NCBI GenBank assembly: GCA_027489105.1
Contig: JAIYAJ010000161.1
Span: 1 to 6,283, forward strand
Length of the DNA stretch: 6,283 nt
Direction: 5' to 3'
Source: Zymomonas sp.
Lineage (GTDB): Bacteria; Pseudomonadota; Alphaproteobacteria; Sphingomonadales; Sphingomonadaceae
Shown here: positions 1 to 5,077 of the stretch, in pieces
Numbering within the stretch: the first letter of the stretch is position 1
Layout: every line of letters starts with the position of its first letter
Notes under the pieces: model-generated
What the model was told of the DNA's origin: nothing
The model's input: the letters and a program-made list of their open reading frames with translations, nothing else
Databases searched by the model: none
Position numbers and translations under genes: made by a program

Positions 1-16
1 CCTTCAGGTTATGAGC
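1..16 (-). other. Putative attachment-site core in initiator tRNA-Met
   Basis: On the minus strand these 16 bases read as the last base of the 5' anticodon stem, the CTCATAA loop with CAT anticodon, the 3' anticodon stem and the start of the variable region of an alphaproteobacterial initiator tRNA-Met, compared from memory. Identity stops abruptly at position 17, and a P4-type integrase gene follows 168 bp later. Such integrases often recombine within the anticodon loop of a tRNA gene, so this is probably the att core, with the host tRNA 3' half lying to the left of the window. The intact tRNA would then be rebuilt at the other end of the element. The match is short and the rest of the tRNA is not visible. 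Confidence 0.5.
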
Positions 17-54
17 TTCAAAGTCGCAGTTCTACCGAGTTGCTCTGAGTAGAC

Positions 55-88
55 TGCAATCGTTTTTCATCTTGTTTTGCAGTCGTTT
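55..88 (+). repeat. Paired direct repeats, candidate integrase arm sites
   Basis: TGCAATCGTTT at 55-65 and TGCAGTCGTTT at 78-88 match at 10 of 11 bases and lie 23 bp apart, about two helical turns. They sit between the att core and the integrase gene, where the N-terminal arm-binding domain of tyrosine integrases usually contacts DNA. The repeats are seen directly. The arm-site role is inferred. Confidence 0.45.
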
Positions 89-100
89 GCCCCCTATCTA
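72..100 (+). promoter_or_regulatory. Weak candidate integrase promoter
   Basis: TTGTTT (72-77) and TATCTA (95-100) are separated by 17 bp, the preferred sigma-70 spacing, but each hexamer matches the consensus at only three positions. The candidate overlaps the second presumed arm site, so integrase binding could repress it. It is the best placed candidate I see upstream of the integrase, and still a poor one. Confidence 0.2.
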
Positions 101-130
101 GAACCACACAGTATCACAGAGTTTGAATTT

Positions 131-171
131 CGGTGACGACGCGGTGACGATTTTCGGAGCCAGTCGTCACC
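131..171. repeat. Operator-like repeat cluster before the integrase
   Basis: CGGTGACGA occurs at 131-139 and again at 142-150, 11 bp apart or one helical turn. The inverted copy GTCGTCACC lies at 163-171. The inverted copy can pair with either direct copy, giving two mutually exclusive hairpins of 8-9 bp that end just before the G-rich ribosome-binding region at 173-180. This could be an operator for an excisionase or repressor, or an RNA switch on integrase translation. The repeats are certain and the role is inferred. Confidence 0.5.
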
Positions 172-183
172 AGGGTGGGGCAG

Positions 184-1482
184 ATGGCGAAGATCACGAA
201 GAGAACTGTAGACGCATTGATGAGCCAGGCGATCGGCTCGGTTTTGAGGGACGACGATCTCAAGGGCTTTCAGGCCAGGCGCATTTCCTCAGGCGTGACG
301 TTCGCCTTCGAGTATCGCGCCGGAAGCGGTCGGGCCGCTCCGGTCAAGCGGATCGCTATCGGGCGCTATGGCTCCCTGACACCTGATGAGGCCCGCAAGA
401 TCGCAAAGGATCACGCCGTCGCCGTCGCTGGCGGGAAAGACCCTGCGGCGGAGAAGGCCAAGGAAAAGGGCATCCCCCGGCTGATCGATTTCGCGACCGG
501 CTATCTCAATGAGTGCGAGGAGATCGCGACTTCCCATCCCGAAAGCGCGAAGCTTAGGACGGGATCAATCCGCTCCTATCGATCGCTTCTCAATGTCCAC
601 ATCGGCCCTGCCCTCGGGAAGCGGACGCTCGACAAGATCGATAGCGACGATGTCGAGCGGCTTCACAAGGCGATCAGCAAGGAGAAGCCCGCCACGGCGA
701 ACCGCTGCCTTGAACTGATCGGGACGATCTACAGGCAAGCAGTCATCGCCCGCCACGTTCCGAAGGGGACCAATCCGGCAAGCGGCATCACCGCGAACAA
801 GGAACGGAAGCGAGAGCGGTTTCTCTCGCCCGACGAGCTGGCCCGCCTCGGCGAGGCGATCAGGACCGCAGAGACGGACGGCCTCCCCTATTCGCCGCCG
901 GAGCCGACGCCGGGCAAGAAGGCGAAGCATATTCCGAAGGCTCTTCCGCCCTACGTGATCGATGCCTACAGCGCCGCCGCTCTCAGGCTCCTGATCTTCT
1001 CCGGCGCTCGCCTGCGCGAAATCCTGCACGCCAAATGGACGGACATCGATTTCCGTCGCGGGCTCCTGACGGTATTCGGGAAGACGGGGCGGCGGCATAT
1101 CGTTCTCCCCGCCCCTGCCCTTGAGATCATCAATGGCCTTGAACGCGCCGGGGAATACATCATTGCGTCCACCGATCCCGCAAAGCCGAAAGCCGATCTC
1201 GCTCGCCCGTGGGCAGCGGTCTGCAAGCTCGCCGGTCTGGATGACGTTCGCATTCACGATCTCCGCCACAGCTTCGCCAGCGTCGCCGTGAGCGGCGGTG
1301 CGTCCCTGCCGATGATCGGCAAGCTCCTCGGTCACAGTCAGGCGCAGACGACGGCCCGCTATGCTCATCTGGCCGATGATCCCGTCAGAGCCGCCGCTGA
1401 GCGGGCGGCCGGAGTGATCGCGGGAGCCATGGCCGGAACGTCTGAGAATGTGGTCCCGATGCGCAAAGGAGGGGCTGCATGA
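184..1482 (+). CDS. P4-type site-specific tyrosine integrase
   Basis: This enzyme would cut and rejoin DNA between the element's attP and a chromosomal attB through a covalent phosphotyrosine intermediate. Counted from ATG 184 it has 432 residues. Residues 1 to about 95 form a DUF4102-like arm-binding domain, about 100-195 an alpha-helical core-binding domain, and about 215-410 the catalytic domain. The catalytic set is visible: Arg276 in SGARLRE, His358 and Arg361 in HDLRH, His384 in LLGHS and the nucleophile Tyr393 in TTARYAHL. It is therefore probably active. Start choice: ATG 184 gives the MAKITKR beginning common in this family and has a G-rich stretch at 173-180, although the spacing is tight; GTG 175 is the alternative. 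It lies next to the presumed att core and overlaps the next gene by ATGA. The excisionase was not found in the window. Confidence 0.95.
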   Translation: MAKITKRTVDALMSQAIGSVLRDDDLKGFQARRISSGVTFAFEYRAGSGRAAPVKRIAIGRYGSLTPDEARKIAKDHAVAVAGGKDPAAEKAKEKGIPRLIDFATGYLNECEEIATSHPESAKLRTGSIRSYRSLLNVHIGPALGKRTLDKIDSDDVERLHKAISKEKPATANRCLELIGTIYRQAVIARHVPKGTNPASGITANKERKRERFLSPDELARLGEAIRTAETDGLPYSPPEPTPGKKAKHIPKALPPYVIDAYSAAALRLLIFSGARLREILHAKWTDIDFRRGLLTVFGKTGRRHIVLPAPALEIINGLERAGEYIIASTDPAKPKADLARPWAAVCKLAGLDDVRIHDLRHSFASVAVSGGASLPMIGKLLGHSQAQTTARYAHLADDPVRAAAERAAGVIAGAMAGTSENVVPMRKGGAA

Positions 1483-2192
1483 CGATCGCTCGTAGCATGG
1501 AGAAGAGGTCGCTGGTTTCGGTCGCGTGCATTCGCCTCGCAACGGTCCTTTCGAAGATTGGCTCCGGGCACAATGGTCCATCCTTGGACGAGGCTATCGC
1601 CTGCGCCCGCGCCGGTTCTCTTGGCCGGATCGGGATCGATGACGAGGCCGTTGCGATCATCATCACAGCGAAGATGATCGTCGCGTCGCTGATGACCGGC
1701 GCGGAGGGCGTCCTCCGCGAGCAGGTGAATGAAGGCCGGGAAACGAACCGGAGGCGCGAAGCGCAACTCGAAAGGCTCAAGGCGATGCGCCACGAGTTCG
1801 CCCTTGAAGTGATCGAGAGGGTCGAAGACCAGCGGAAGATTGGGCGGGTCGCTTTGGTCGAGCACGAACTCGAAATGATCGTGGAAACCGTTGAGGGGTT
1901 AGATCAGGCGATCGAAAATCTCGAAAGGCTCGTAGAGAGCCGTAGCGAGCAATTGAAGGGGTCAGGCGGAAACTTCAATGTTTTCGAGCGCAACTTCGTC
2001 CGTGCCGTTCGCGAGATTTGGATCGAGATCACTCGCGACATTGACGGCTCAACTGTTGATCCCGGTTACGCCTCGCGGCCCGTTGTCGAGTTCGCTGCCG
2101 CCCTTTGGACGGCTTACGGCTTCGAGGAGCCTGCCGGTCGCGATCTGACAGATTGGCTTGCAGAGCGCTTCGCGAACGTGAAGGACGCCTGA
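1479..2192 (+). CDS. Coiled-coil protein of unknown function, coupled to the integrase
   Basis: I do not recognise this 237-residue protein. The start ATG overlaps the integrase stop as ATGA and has a very strong ribosome-binding site, AAAGGAGGGG at 1465-1474, so the two genes are co-transcribed and probably translationally coupled. Residues 1-75 are mixed, with a hydrophobic helix near 58-72 but no convincing membrane anchor. Residues about 78-160 are rich in Glu, Arg, Leu and Lys with heptad-like spacing, suggesting a long coiled coil. Residues about 170-237 form an aromatic, probably helical C-terminal domain containing FVRAVREIWIEITRD and WTAYGFEEP. No catalytic motif, signal peptide or HTH is evident. 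A gene cotranscribed with integrase may influence recombination or belong to the element's cargo, but nothing here decides it. Confidence 0.8.
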   Translation: MTIARSMEKRSLVSVACIRLATVLSKIGSGHNGPSLDEAIACARAGSLGRIGIDDEAVAIIITAKMIVASLMTGAEGVLREQVNEGRETNRRREAQLERLKAMRHEFALEVIERVEDQRKIGRVALVEHELEMIVETVEGLDQAIENLERLVESRSEQLKGSGGNFNVFERNFVRAVREIWIEITRDIDGSTVDPGYASRPVVEFAAALWTAYGFEEPAGRDLTDWLAERFANVKDA

Positions 2193-2225
2193 TCGGAGCT
2201 GCTCGCAGCGTCAGGTGTTTTTCTT
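2186..2225 (+). terminator. Intrinsic terminator of the integrase operon
   Basis: The arms CGCCTGA (2186-2192) and TCAGGTG (2211-2217) pair over 7 bp with one G-U. Inside them a second stem, GCTG/CAGC, closes on a CTCG loop. TTTTTCTT follows at once. The coiled-coil gene's stop codon lies in the left arm and the convergent minus-strand gene's stop lies in the right arm. The U-tract is only on the plus-strand transcript, so it ends the integrase operon. Confidence 0.8.
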
Positions 2226-2777
2226 CTCGACCGGGTAGACCTGATGCTCAGCGTCCCACCAAACGACGCTGAAATGCGGGCCATTCCGATAGCCCCAGAT
2301 GCGGCCTTTTCCAGTCGTTCGGAACCGGAAGAGCATATCCTCCTCGCGGCCCAGATCGTTGATCCACCGATCCTGTGCCTCTTGCACTATCGAGGACAGC
2401 TCTTGGTCATGGTGCTTCTGATGGCCGCCGGACCTTTGTTGAAGGATTTCGGACCATTTCAGAGCAGACATAGCCATCATGGTCGAACTGACCTCGCAGG
2501 CCCCGCCGTTCTGGCACTCGTGCGAGGCGCACCAATTCCGATGCTGCCCCCAAGTCCATGCGCCCTCTCGATCCGCACTCCCGTGCGCATCGAAGGTCAT
2601 GATCATCTGCATGATGGAAGAGGGGTCAGCGCCTTGTCTGACCGATTTTGCCGGATTGAAAGCGGCCCTCGGCTCCTCAGCCTCAATGACGCGCTCCCGG
2701 AGCCGAGCTTGTTTTTCGGCTCTGTCGAGTTCCTTGGCAAGCTTGCGATCCGCCCGGGCCTGTTTCCGCGACACCAT
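2211..2777 (-). CDS. Putative toxin partner of a Panacea antitoxin
   Basis: This 188-residue protein starts 12 bases after the Panacea gene's stop and is probably the second gene of a two-gene operon. Residues 1-35 are a charged helix rich in Lys, Arg and Glu. Residues 83-94 hold Cys83, Cys88 and Cys94. Residues 108-126 hold WSEILQQR followed by a His-rich KHHD. Residues 149-186 form a compact, probably beta-rich end with FRFRTTGKGRIWGYR and VVWWDAEHQVYPVEKK. I recall this C-terminal pattern from uncharacterised bacterial proteins but cannot name the family. Panacea proteins neutralise many unrelated toxins encoded beside them, so position argues for a toxin; a RelE-like RNase end is one possibility, not shown. 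There is no clear Shine-Dalgarno before ATG 2777, so translation may depend on the upstream gene, which would keep toxin below antitoxin. Confidence 0.8.
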   Translation of the reverse strand: MVSRKQARADRKLAKELDRAEKQARLRERVIEAEEPRAAFNPAKSVRQGADPSSIMQMIMTFDAHGSADREGAWTWGQHRNWCASHECQNGGACEVSSTMMAMSALKWSEILQQRSGGHQKHHDQELSSIVQEAQDRWINDLGREEDMLFRFRTTGKGRIWGYRNGPHFSVVWWDAEHQVYPVEKKNT

Positions 2778-2789
2778 CGGGCAGGCAGA

Positions 2790-3242
2790 TCACTTAGCTG
2801 CGTCGGGACCGAGTGACAGGTAGTATTCCGCCATCGCGTCGAGAGTGATCTCGGCGGAGCACAGATCGCCGTCCCGAACCCCGGCCTTCTCTCGCGTCTT
2901 CTTCCAAGGGTCTTCGAGGTGCGTCAGATCGCTCAGCCATTGAGCCGACTTGCTGCCATAGAACTCGAGAACGGCATCCACCGTCTCCCGAGCGTCTTGG
3001 TCCAACGCTCCGGCATCCCCGGGGATCGATCCCGGCTCGACTGTAAAGCGGCCGCGATGGCTGTTGTAGAGCGAAACGCAGACGGGGCCGTTGGCCCATG
3101 CCTCGATCCGATCGCCGAACATGGGGCGATCGTCCCAAACGAGGGACCACGCCTGGGAATAATACACGAGCTTCTGAAGCTTCATCGCGGACATCGGTCC
3201 ACGAGCTTGGAGGATGTAGTTTGCGACGTCGTTCGCAGTCAT
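2790..3242 (-). CDS. Panacea-domain (SocA/GepA-like, DUF4065) antitoxin
   Basis: This 150-residue protein carries the DUF4065/SocA-Panacea pattern: MTANDVANYIL at the start, MSAMKLQKLVYYSQAW at 17-32, IEAWANGPV at 46-54, LYNSHRG at 58-64, and LSDLTHLEDPWKKTR at about 103-117. It is the usual single-domain length for the family. Proteins of this family act as antitoxins in two-gene systems. Some, such as Caulobacter SocA, act as protease adaptors for their toxin; others bind and block it. ATG 3242 is preferred to an upstream TTG at 3257 because GGGAGGA lies six bases before it. The downstream 188-residue gene is the likely toxin. The promoter at 3388-3416 has a dyad in its spacer, which fits autoregulation, although no separate DNA-binding domain is visible here. 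Family assignment is strong; the pairing is inferred from gene order. Confidence 0.9.
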   Translation of the reverse strand: MTANDVANYILQARGPMSAMKLQKLVYYSQAWSLVWDDRPMFGDRIEAWANGPVCVSLYNSHRGRFTVEPGSIPGDAGALDQDARETVDAVLEFYGSKSAQWLSDLTHLEDPWKKTREKAGVRDGDLCSAEITLDAMAEYYLSLGPDAAK

Positions 3243-3387
3243 AGTGCATCCTCCCAATCAGTCAGCGGCCAGCCCGGCAAAATCAGATCACACGGCGAAA
3301 TCAGCGACACGCTTTCACCAGGAAACGGGCGAGACACGCGAGCGGTTCATCCGCCTTCTCGTTGTCAAGTGAAAAAACCATGGCCGG
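3243..3387 (-). other. Untranslated leader of the Panacea gene
   Basis: I see no gene here. The leader contains three copies of AATCAG on the plus strand (3256-3261, 3281-3286, 3299-3304), a TTGACA hexamer (3368-3363, minus strand) with no good partner -10 box, and the Panacea ribosome-binding site GGGAGGA at 3255-3249. The repeats are short and could be chance. Confidence 0.4.
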
Positions 3388-3416
3388 GATATACCCCTGA
3401 AAGGGGGAATTTTCAA
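3388..3416 (-). promoter_or_regulatory. Candidate promoter of the Panacea-toxin operon
   Basis: On the minus strand TTGAAA (3416-3411) is followed after exactly 17 bp by TATATC (3393-3388). These match the sigma-70 hexamers at 5 of 6 and 4 of 6 positions. Transcription would start near 3381, giving a leader of about 140 bases. No other gene lies between this site and the Panacea start. Confidence 0.55.
3394..3406. promoter_or_regulatory. Dyad operator inside the toxin-antitoxin promoter
   Basis: CCCCT (3394-3398) and AGGGG (3402-3406) form a perfect inverted repeat around three bases, exactly inside the spacer between the -35 and -10 boxes. A protein bound there would block RNA polymerase, as expected for a conditionally repressed toxin-antitoxin operon. 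The dyad is certain. The regulator is unknown. Confidence 0.4.
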
Positions 3417-3431
3417 TGAACGTTGGGCTTG

Positions 3432-3524
3432 TCAGTTGGATTTATTCCACTTGCAGTCAGGCCATCGAGCCGCCTTCCGATCGATGACGATCCGAAGCCG
3501 TCGCCTTCCGATGCGGAGGCGCAT
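3432..3524 (-). CDS. Possible 30-residue basic micropeptide
   Basis: The reading frame runs from ATG 3524 to TGA 3432 and encodes a peptide with nine arginines and three lysines, containing RLRIGRRRLRI near its start and WPDCKW near its end. A purine-rich GGAAGGG precedes the ATG at a workable distance. It lies between the DUF6362-like gene and the toxin-antitoxin promoter, on the same strand as both. It is too short to judge by codon use, and arginine-rich frames arise easily in GC-rich DNA, so this is only a candidate. The rest of 3525-3666 shows no gene. Confidence 0.2.
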   Translation of the reverse strand: MRLRIGRRRLRIVIDRKAARWPDCKWNKSN

Positions 3525-3643
3525 AGGAGGCCCTTCCAGCGCGACGGATAGATTTCGGCTGGGGTGGTAGCGGGAAGGGTGAGAAACGCGCTGTAGGGTC
3601 CAAATTGGCGAACAATACGGGCATTCTGATCGTGGGGGTCCGC

Positions 3644-3663
3644 CCCGCCCTGACGGCGGGCGG
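3644..3663 (-). terminator. GC-rich hairpin just after the DUF6362-like gene
   Basis: Four bases past the stop codon, CCCGCC/GGCGGG (3644-3649 with 3655-3660) or alternatively CCGCCC/GGGCGG (3645-3650 with 3658-3663) can fold into a 6-bp GC stem. No U-tract follows on either strand, so it is at best a weak or Rho-assisted stop. Confidence 0.25.
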
Positions 3664-3666
3664 CCC

Positions 3667-4125
3667 TCAATGGCTCCCGAACCCGATCCCTTCGGCGGTC
3701 AGTCCGATTGCGATCGTCGCGAGGGCCTTGTCCCGGGCTCGGTACGCCGTCGCCCTCGACCATCCGACGCGCTGGCAAGCGCGGTCGAATGACATCTTCC
3801 GAGTGAGCCGCGATCTGATCCAGACCTTGAGCACGCGCCCTGCGCCCGGCTGATCGAGGAGATACCGCCCCTGCCATGAGAGAACGCGCTCCATCTGGGA
3901 GATGCGCCGGGGCGGGAGCTGGATGCGGAGAGGCCGAGCATCCCCCTCGGCCAGCGGCGGCCAGCCATCGAAATCGGGATCGGCCATGCGGGCAACCTCC
4001 GGCCAGGCGGTGCGCATCCGGGCCGGGCCAACCGGCCCGCTGCTCCGATTGATCCACCTGACAGCATCGAGGAGTTCGTCACCGACGAGCTTCGGTGTCC
4101 AGATATCGGCGGCGAGATCGTCCAT
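3667..4125 (-). CDS. DUF6362-like phage protein with C-terminal helix-turn-helix
   Basis: This 152-residue protein resembles the DUF6362 proteins of alphaproteobacterial prophages. The N-terminus has IWTPKLVGDELLDAVRWI; a middle segment has MRTAWPEV; then RRISQMERVLSW at about 73-84, and a C-terminal helix-turn-helix FDRACQRVGWSRATAYRARDK-like segment at about 113-133, similar in layout to sigma region 4. The family's function is not established; the HTH suggests DNA binding and possibly transcription control of phage genes. ATG 4125 is chosen because TGGAG lies ten bases upstream, whereas the longer frame beginning at GTG 4227 would start inside an intrinsic terminator. It lies downstream of the nuclease gene and is separated from it by that terminator, so it may have its own promoter, though I could not find a good one. 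Confidence 0.75.
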   Translation of the reverse strand: MDDLAADIWTPKLVGDELLDAVRWINRSSGPVGPARMRTAWPEVARMADPDFDGWPPLAEGDARPLRIQLPPRRISQMERVLSWQGRYLLDQPGAGRVLKVWIRSRLTRKMSFDRACQRVGWSRATAYRARDKALATIAIGLTAEGIGFGSH

Positions 4126-4163
4126 CGGCGCGGCACTCCATCTTGTTCGGGATGAAGCTTTGT

Positions 4164-4202
4164 CGCCGTATTCGCGACGGCGCTCAAGAGTGCAGCGCTG
4201 CA
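4164..4202. repeat. Two inverted repeats upstream of the DUF6362-like gene
   Basis: CGCCGT (4164-4169) pairs with ACGGCG (4177-4182), and TGCAGCGCTGCA at 4191-4202 is a perfect 12-bp palindrome. Both lie in the 81 bases between the terminator and the DUF6362-like gene, where an operator would be expected. Regulatory use is inferred only from position. Confidence 0.3.
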
Positions 4203-4206
4203 TTCC

Positions 4207-4243
4207 AAAGAAAAACCCGCCTGGCACGAGGAACCAGACGGGT
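4207..4243 (-). terminator. Intrinsic terminator after the nuclease gene
   Basis: On the minus strand ACCCGTCTGG and CCAGGCGGGT (4243-4234 and 4224-4215) form a 10-bp stem with one G-U around a 9-base loop. The U-rich tract TTTTTCTTT follows (4215-4207). It sits about 120 bases beyond the nuclease stop and before the DUF6362-like gene, so it ends the nuclease transcript. Confidence 0.8.
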
Positions 4244-4249
4244 CAATTT

Positions 4250-4293
4250 CTAAGAGGGGGCGCTGATTGAGCGGCGGGCAAATCAGCGCTTAG
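4250..4293 (-). other. Extended hairpin in the nuclease 3' untranslated region
   Basis: GCGCTGATT (4260-4268) and AATCAGCGC (4281-4289) are a perfect 9-bp inverted repeat around 12 bases. The helix can continue past a six-base bulge with CTAA/TTAG (4250-4253 and 4290-4293). It precedes the terminator on the minus transcript. It may stabilise the mRNA end or be part of a 3'-derived small RNA. The remaining 4294-4363 shows nothing I can name. Confidence 0.4.
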
Positions 4294-4363
4294 GCAAGCT
4301 GCAAGATGAGCGAGGGAAAGGCAATGGCGATCCGTGTGACAATTCTTCGATAGACAGCCGATT

Positions 4364-4867
4364 TCAACAGCTCGGCTTGCGCCCGCTCTTTGCCGCCCGC
4401 CATTCACAGGGCAGCTCGAAGCTCCCCGCCCATATGCTAAGCCCGGAATTCTCTGCCGCGTCCTGATCGGCCGCATATCGGCCCTTCGAATATCTCGGCC
4501 AGTCCAATGCGTGGCCGGATCGGACGAGCCAGGCATTCACCTCCTGCCCGTCAGCGCGAAAGCAGACGGCGACAAGGCGGCCGTAGCGATCGCGGTCCTT
4601 CGACTGGCATCGGGTAGGACGAGAGGCAGCGAGGAAGGCGTCGAGGGCGTCAGCGGCGGTCTTGCCGCAGCGATAGGACTGCCCGGCCGCATCGTTGCAC
4701 GCCTGGCGGCTCTCGGGGCTGTCGATCCCGTCGAGACGGATGCGCTCACTGTCGATCTCGATCGTGTCGCCGTCGATGACGGAGGCGCGACCTATGACGA
4801 CAGGATCAGCGAAGGCGGAGGATGAGAACAGGGCGAAGGCGGATGCGGCAATGAGATGAGACAGCAA
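4364..4867 (-). CDS. Exported thermonuclease-family (SNase-like) nuclease
   Basis: This 167-residue protein belongs to the staphylococcal nuclease family, calcium-dependent phosphodiesterases cutting DNA and RNA. Residues 1-20 are a signal peptide with a hydrophobic core and an AFA cleavage motif before Asp21, so it should act in the periplasm or outside. The OB-fold follows. IDGDT (31-35), RLDGIDSPE (44-52) and DRYGR (93-97) supply equivalents of Asp21, Arg35, Asp40, Glu43 and Arg87 of the staphylococcal enzyme: Asp34, Arg44, Asp49, Glu52 and Arg97. Activity is therefore likely. Six cysteines (57, 67, 87, 102, 154, 167) could form disulfides after export. The start is TTG 4867, preceded at seven bases by AGGAG; no better ATG exists. 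It has a candidate promoter at 5048-5077, a long structured leader and its own terminator, so it may be an independently expressed cargo gene. Confidence 0.92.
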   Translation of the reverse strand: MLSHLIAASAFALFSSSAFADPVVIGRASVIDGDTIEIDSERIRLDGIDSPESRQACNDAAGQSYRCGKTAADALDAFLAASRPTRCQSKDRDRYGRLVAVCFRADGQEVNAWLVRSGHALDWPRYSKGRYAADQDAAENSGLSIWAGSFELPCEWRAAKSGRKPSC

Positions 4868-5041
4868 AGGGAAGCTCCTGAAATTGGAATGGGGCGGGGT
4901 CTACAGCCCCCCGCCCCAGTTGATTATCAGTGCAACCTGACAATCATCGAGAGGTTAGCCGCTTCAACCCGGCACCTCTCGGTGAGAAGAAACCGCTCCA
5001 ACACAGTCGCTTCTCGGAGAACCCGGCATGGAAGAACCGAG
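4868..5041 (-). ncRNA. Structured leader or small RNA before the nuclease gene
   Basis: No convincing gene lies here. On the minus transcript I see TGCCGGGTT twice, 54 bases apart (5028-5020 and 4974-4966); a perfect 8-bp inverted repeat CGAGAGGT/ACCTCTCG (4948-4955 with 4974-4981); a 6-bp one, GAGAAG/CTTCTC (4984-4989 with 5010-5015); and a 10-bp GC hairpin at 4890-4918. The nuclease ribosome-binding site AGGAG (4879-4875) follows. This density of pairing suggests a regulatory leader or an independent small RNA. I do not recognise any known riboswitch. Confidence 0.35.
4890..4918. other. Perfect 10-bp GC hairpin before the nuclease start
   Basis: TGGGGCGGGG (4890-4899) and CCCCGCCCCA (4909-4918) are perfectly complementary around a nine-base loop. 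No run of T follows on either strand, so it is not a classical terminator. It ends 11 bases upstream of AGGAG on the minus transcript and could shape access to the ribosome-binding site, stop transcription with Rho, or block readthrough from upstream genes. Confidence 0.5.
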
Positions 5042-5047
5042 TGATTT

Positions 5048-5077
5048 CTTATAGCCCATCCGCGACTTGCCTGCCAC
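5048..5077 (-). promoter_or_regulatory. Candidate promoter of the nuclease gene
   Basis: On the minus strand GTGGCA (5077-5072), 18 bp, then TATAAG (5053-5048): 4 of 6 and 5 of 6 matches to sigma-70 consensus. Transcription would begin near 5041 and give a leader of about 174 bases to the nuclease start at 4867. Confidence 0.4.

Noticed and set aside
565..1581. Long minus-strand open frame of 338 residues opposite the integrase
   Set aside because: It lies almost wholly antisense to a well-conserved integrase with its full catalytic set; its composition is typical of an antisense frame in GC-rich DNA and no domain is visible.
2244..2816. Plus-strand frame of 190 residues opposite the toxin candidate
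   Set aside because: The minus-strand gene has a recognisable C-terminal pattern and a sensible operon position; the plus frame is proline-rich with no family features or ribosome-binding site.
3375..3393. T-run near CCATGG on the minus strand as an intrinsic terminator
   Set aside because: The six T residues are not preceded by a stem able to fold; CCATGG is a palindrome with no loop.
3416..3487. 23-residue plus-strand frame after an AGGGGG sequence
   Set aside because: The apparent ribosome-binding site is one arm of the promoter dyad and the frame overlaps the -35 box of the toxin-antitoxin promoter.
3413..4057. Minus-strand frame of 214 residues overlapping the DUF6362-like gene and the gap after it
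   Set aside because: Its first two thirds are out of frame with a gene showing family motifs. Its last 80 residues look ordinary but lack any start codon with a ribosome-binding site.
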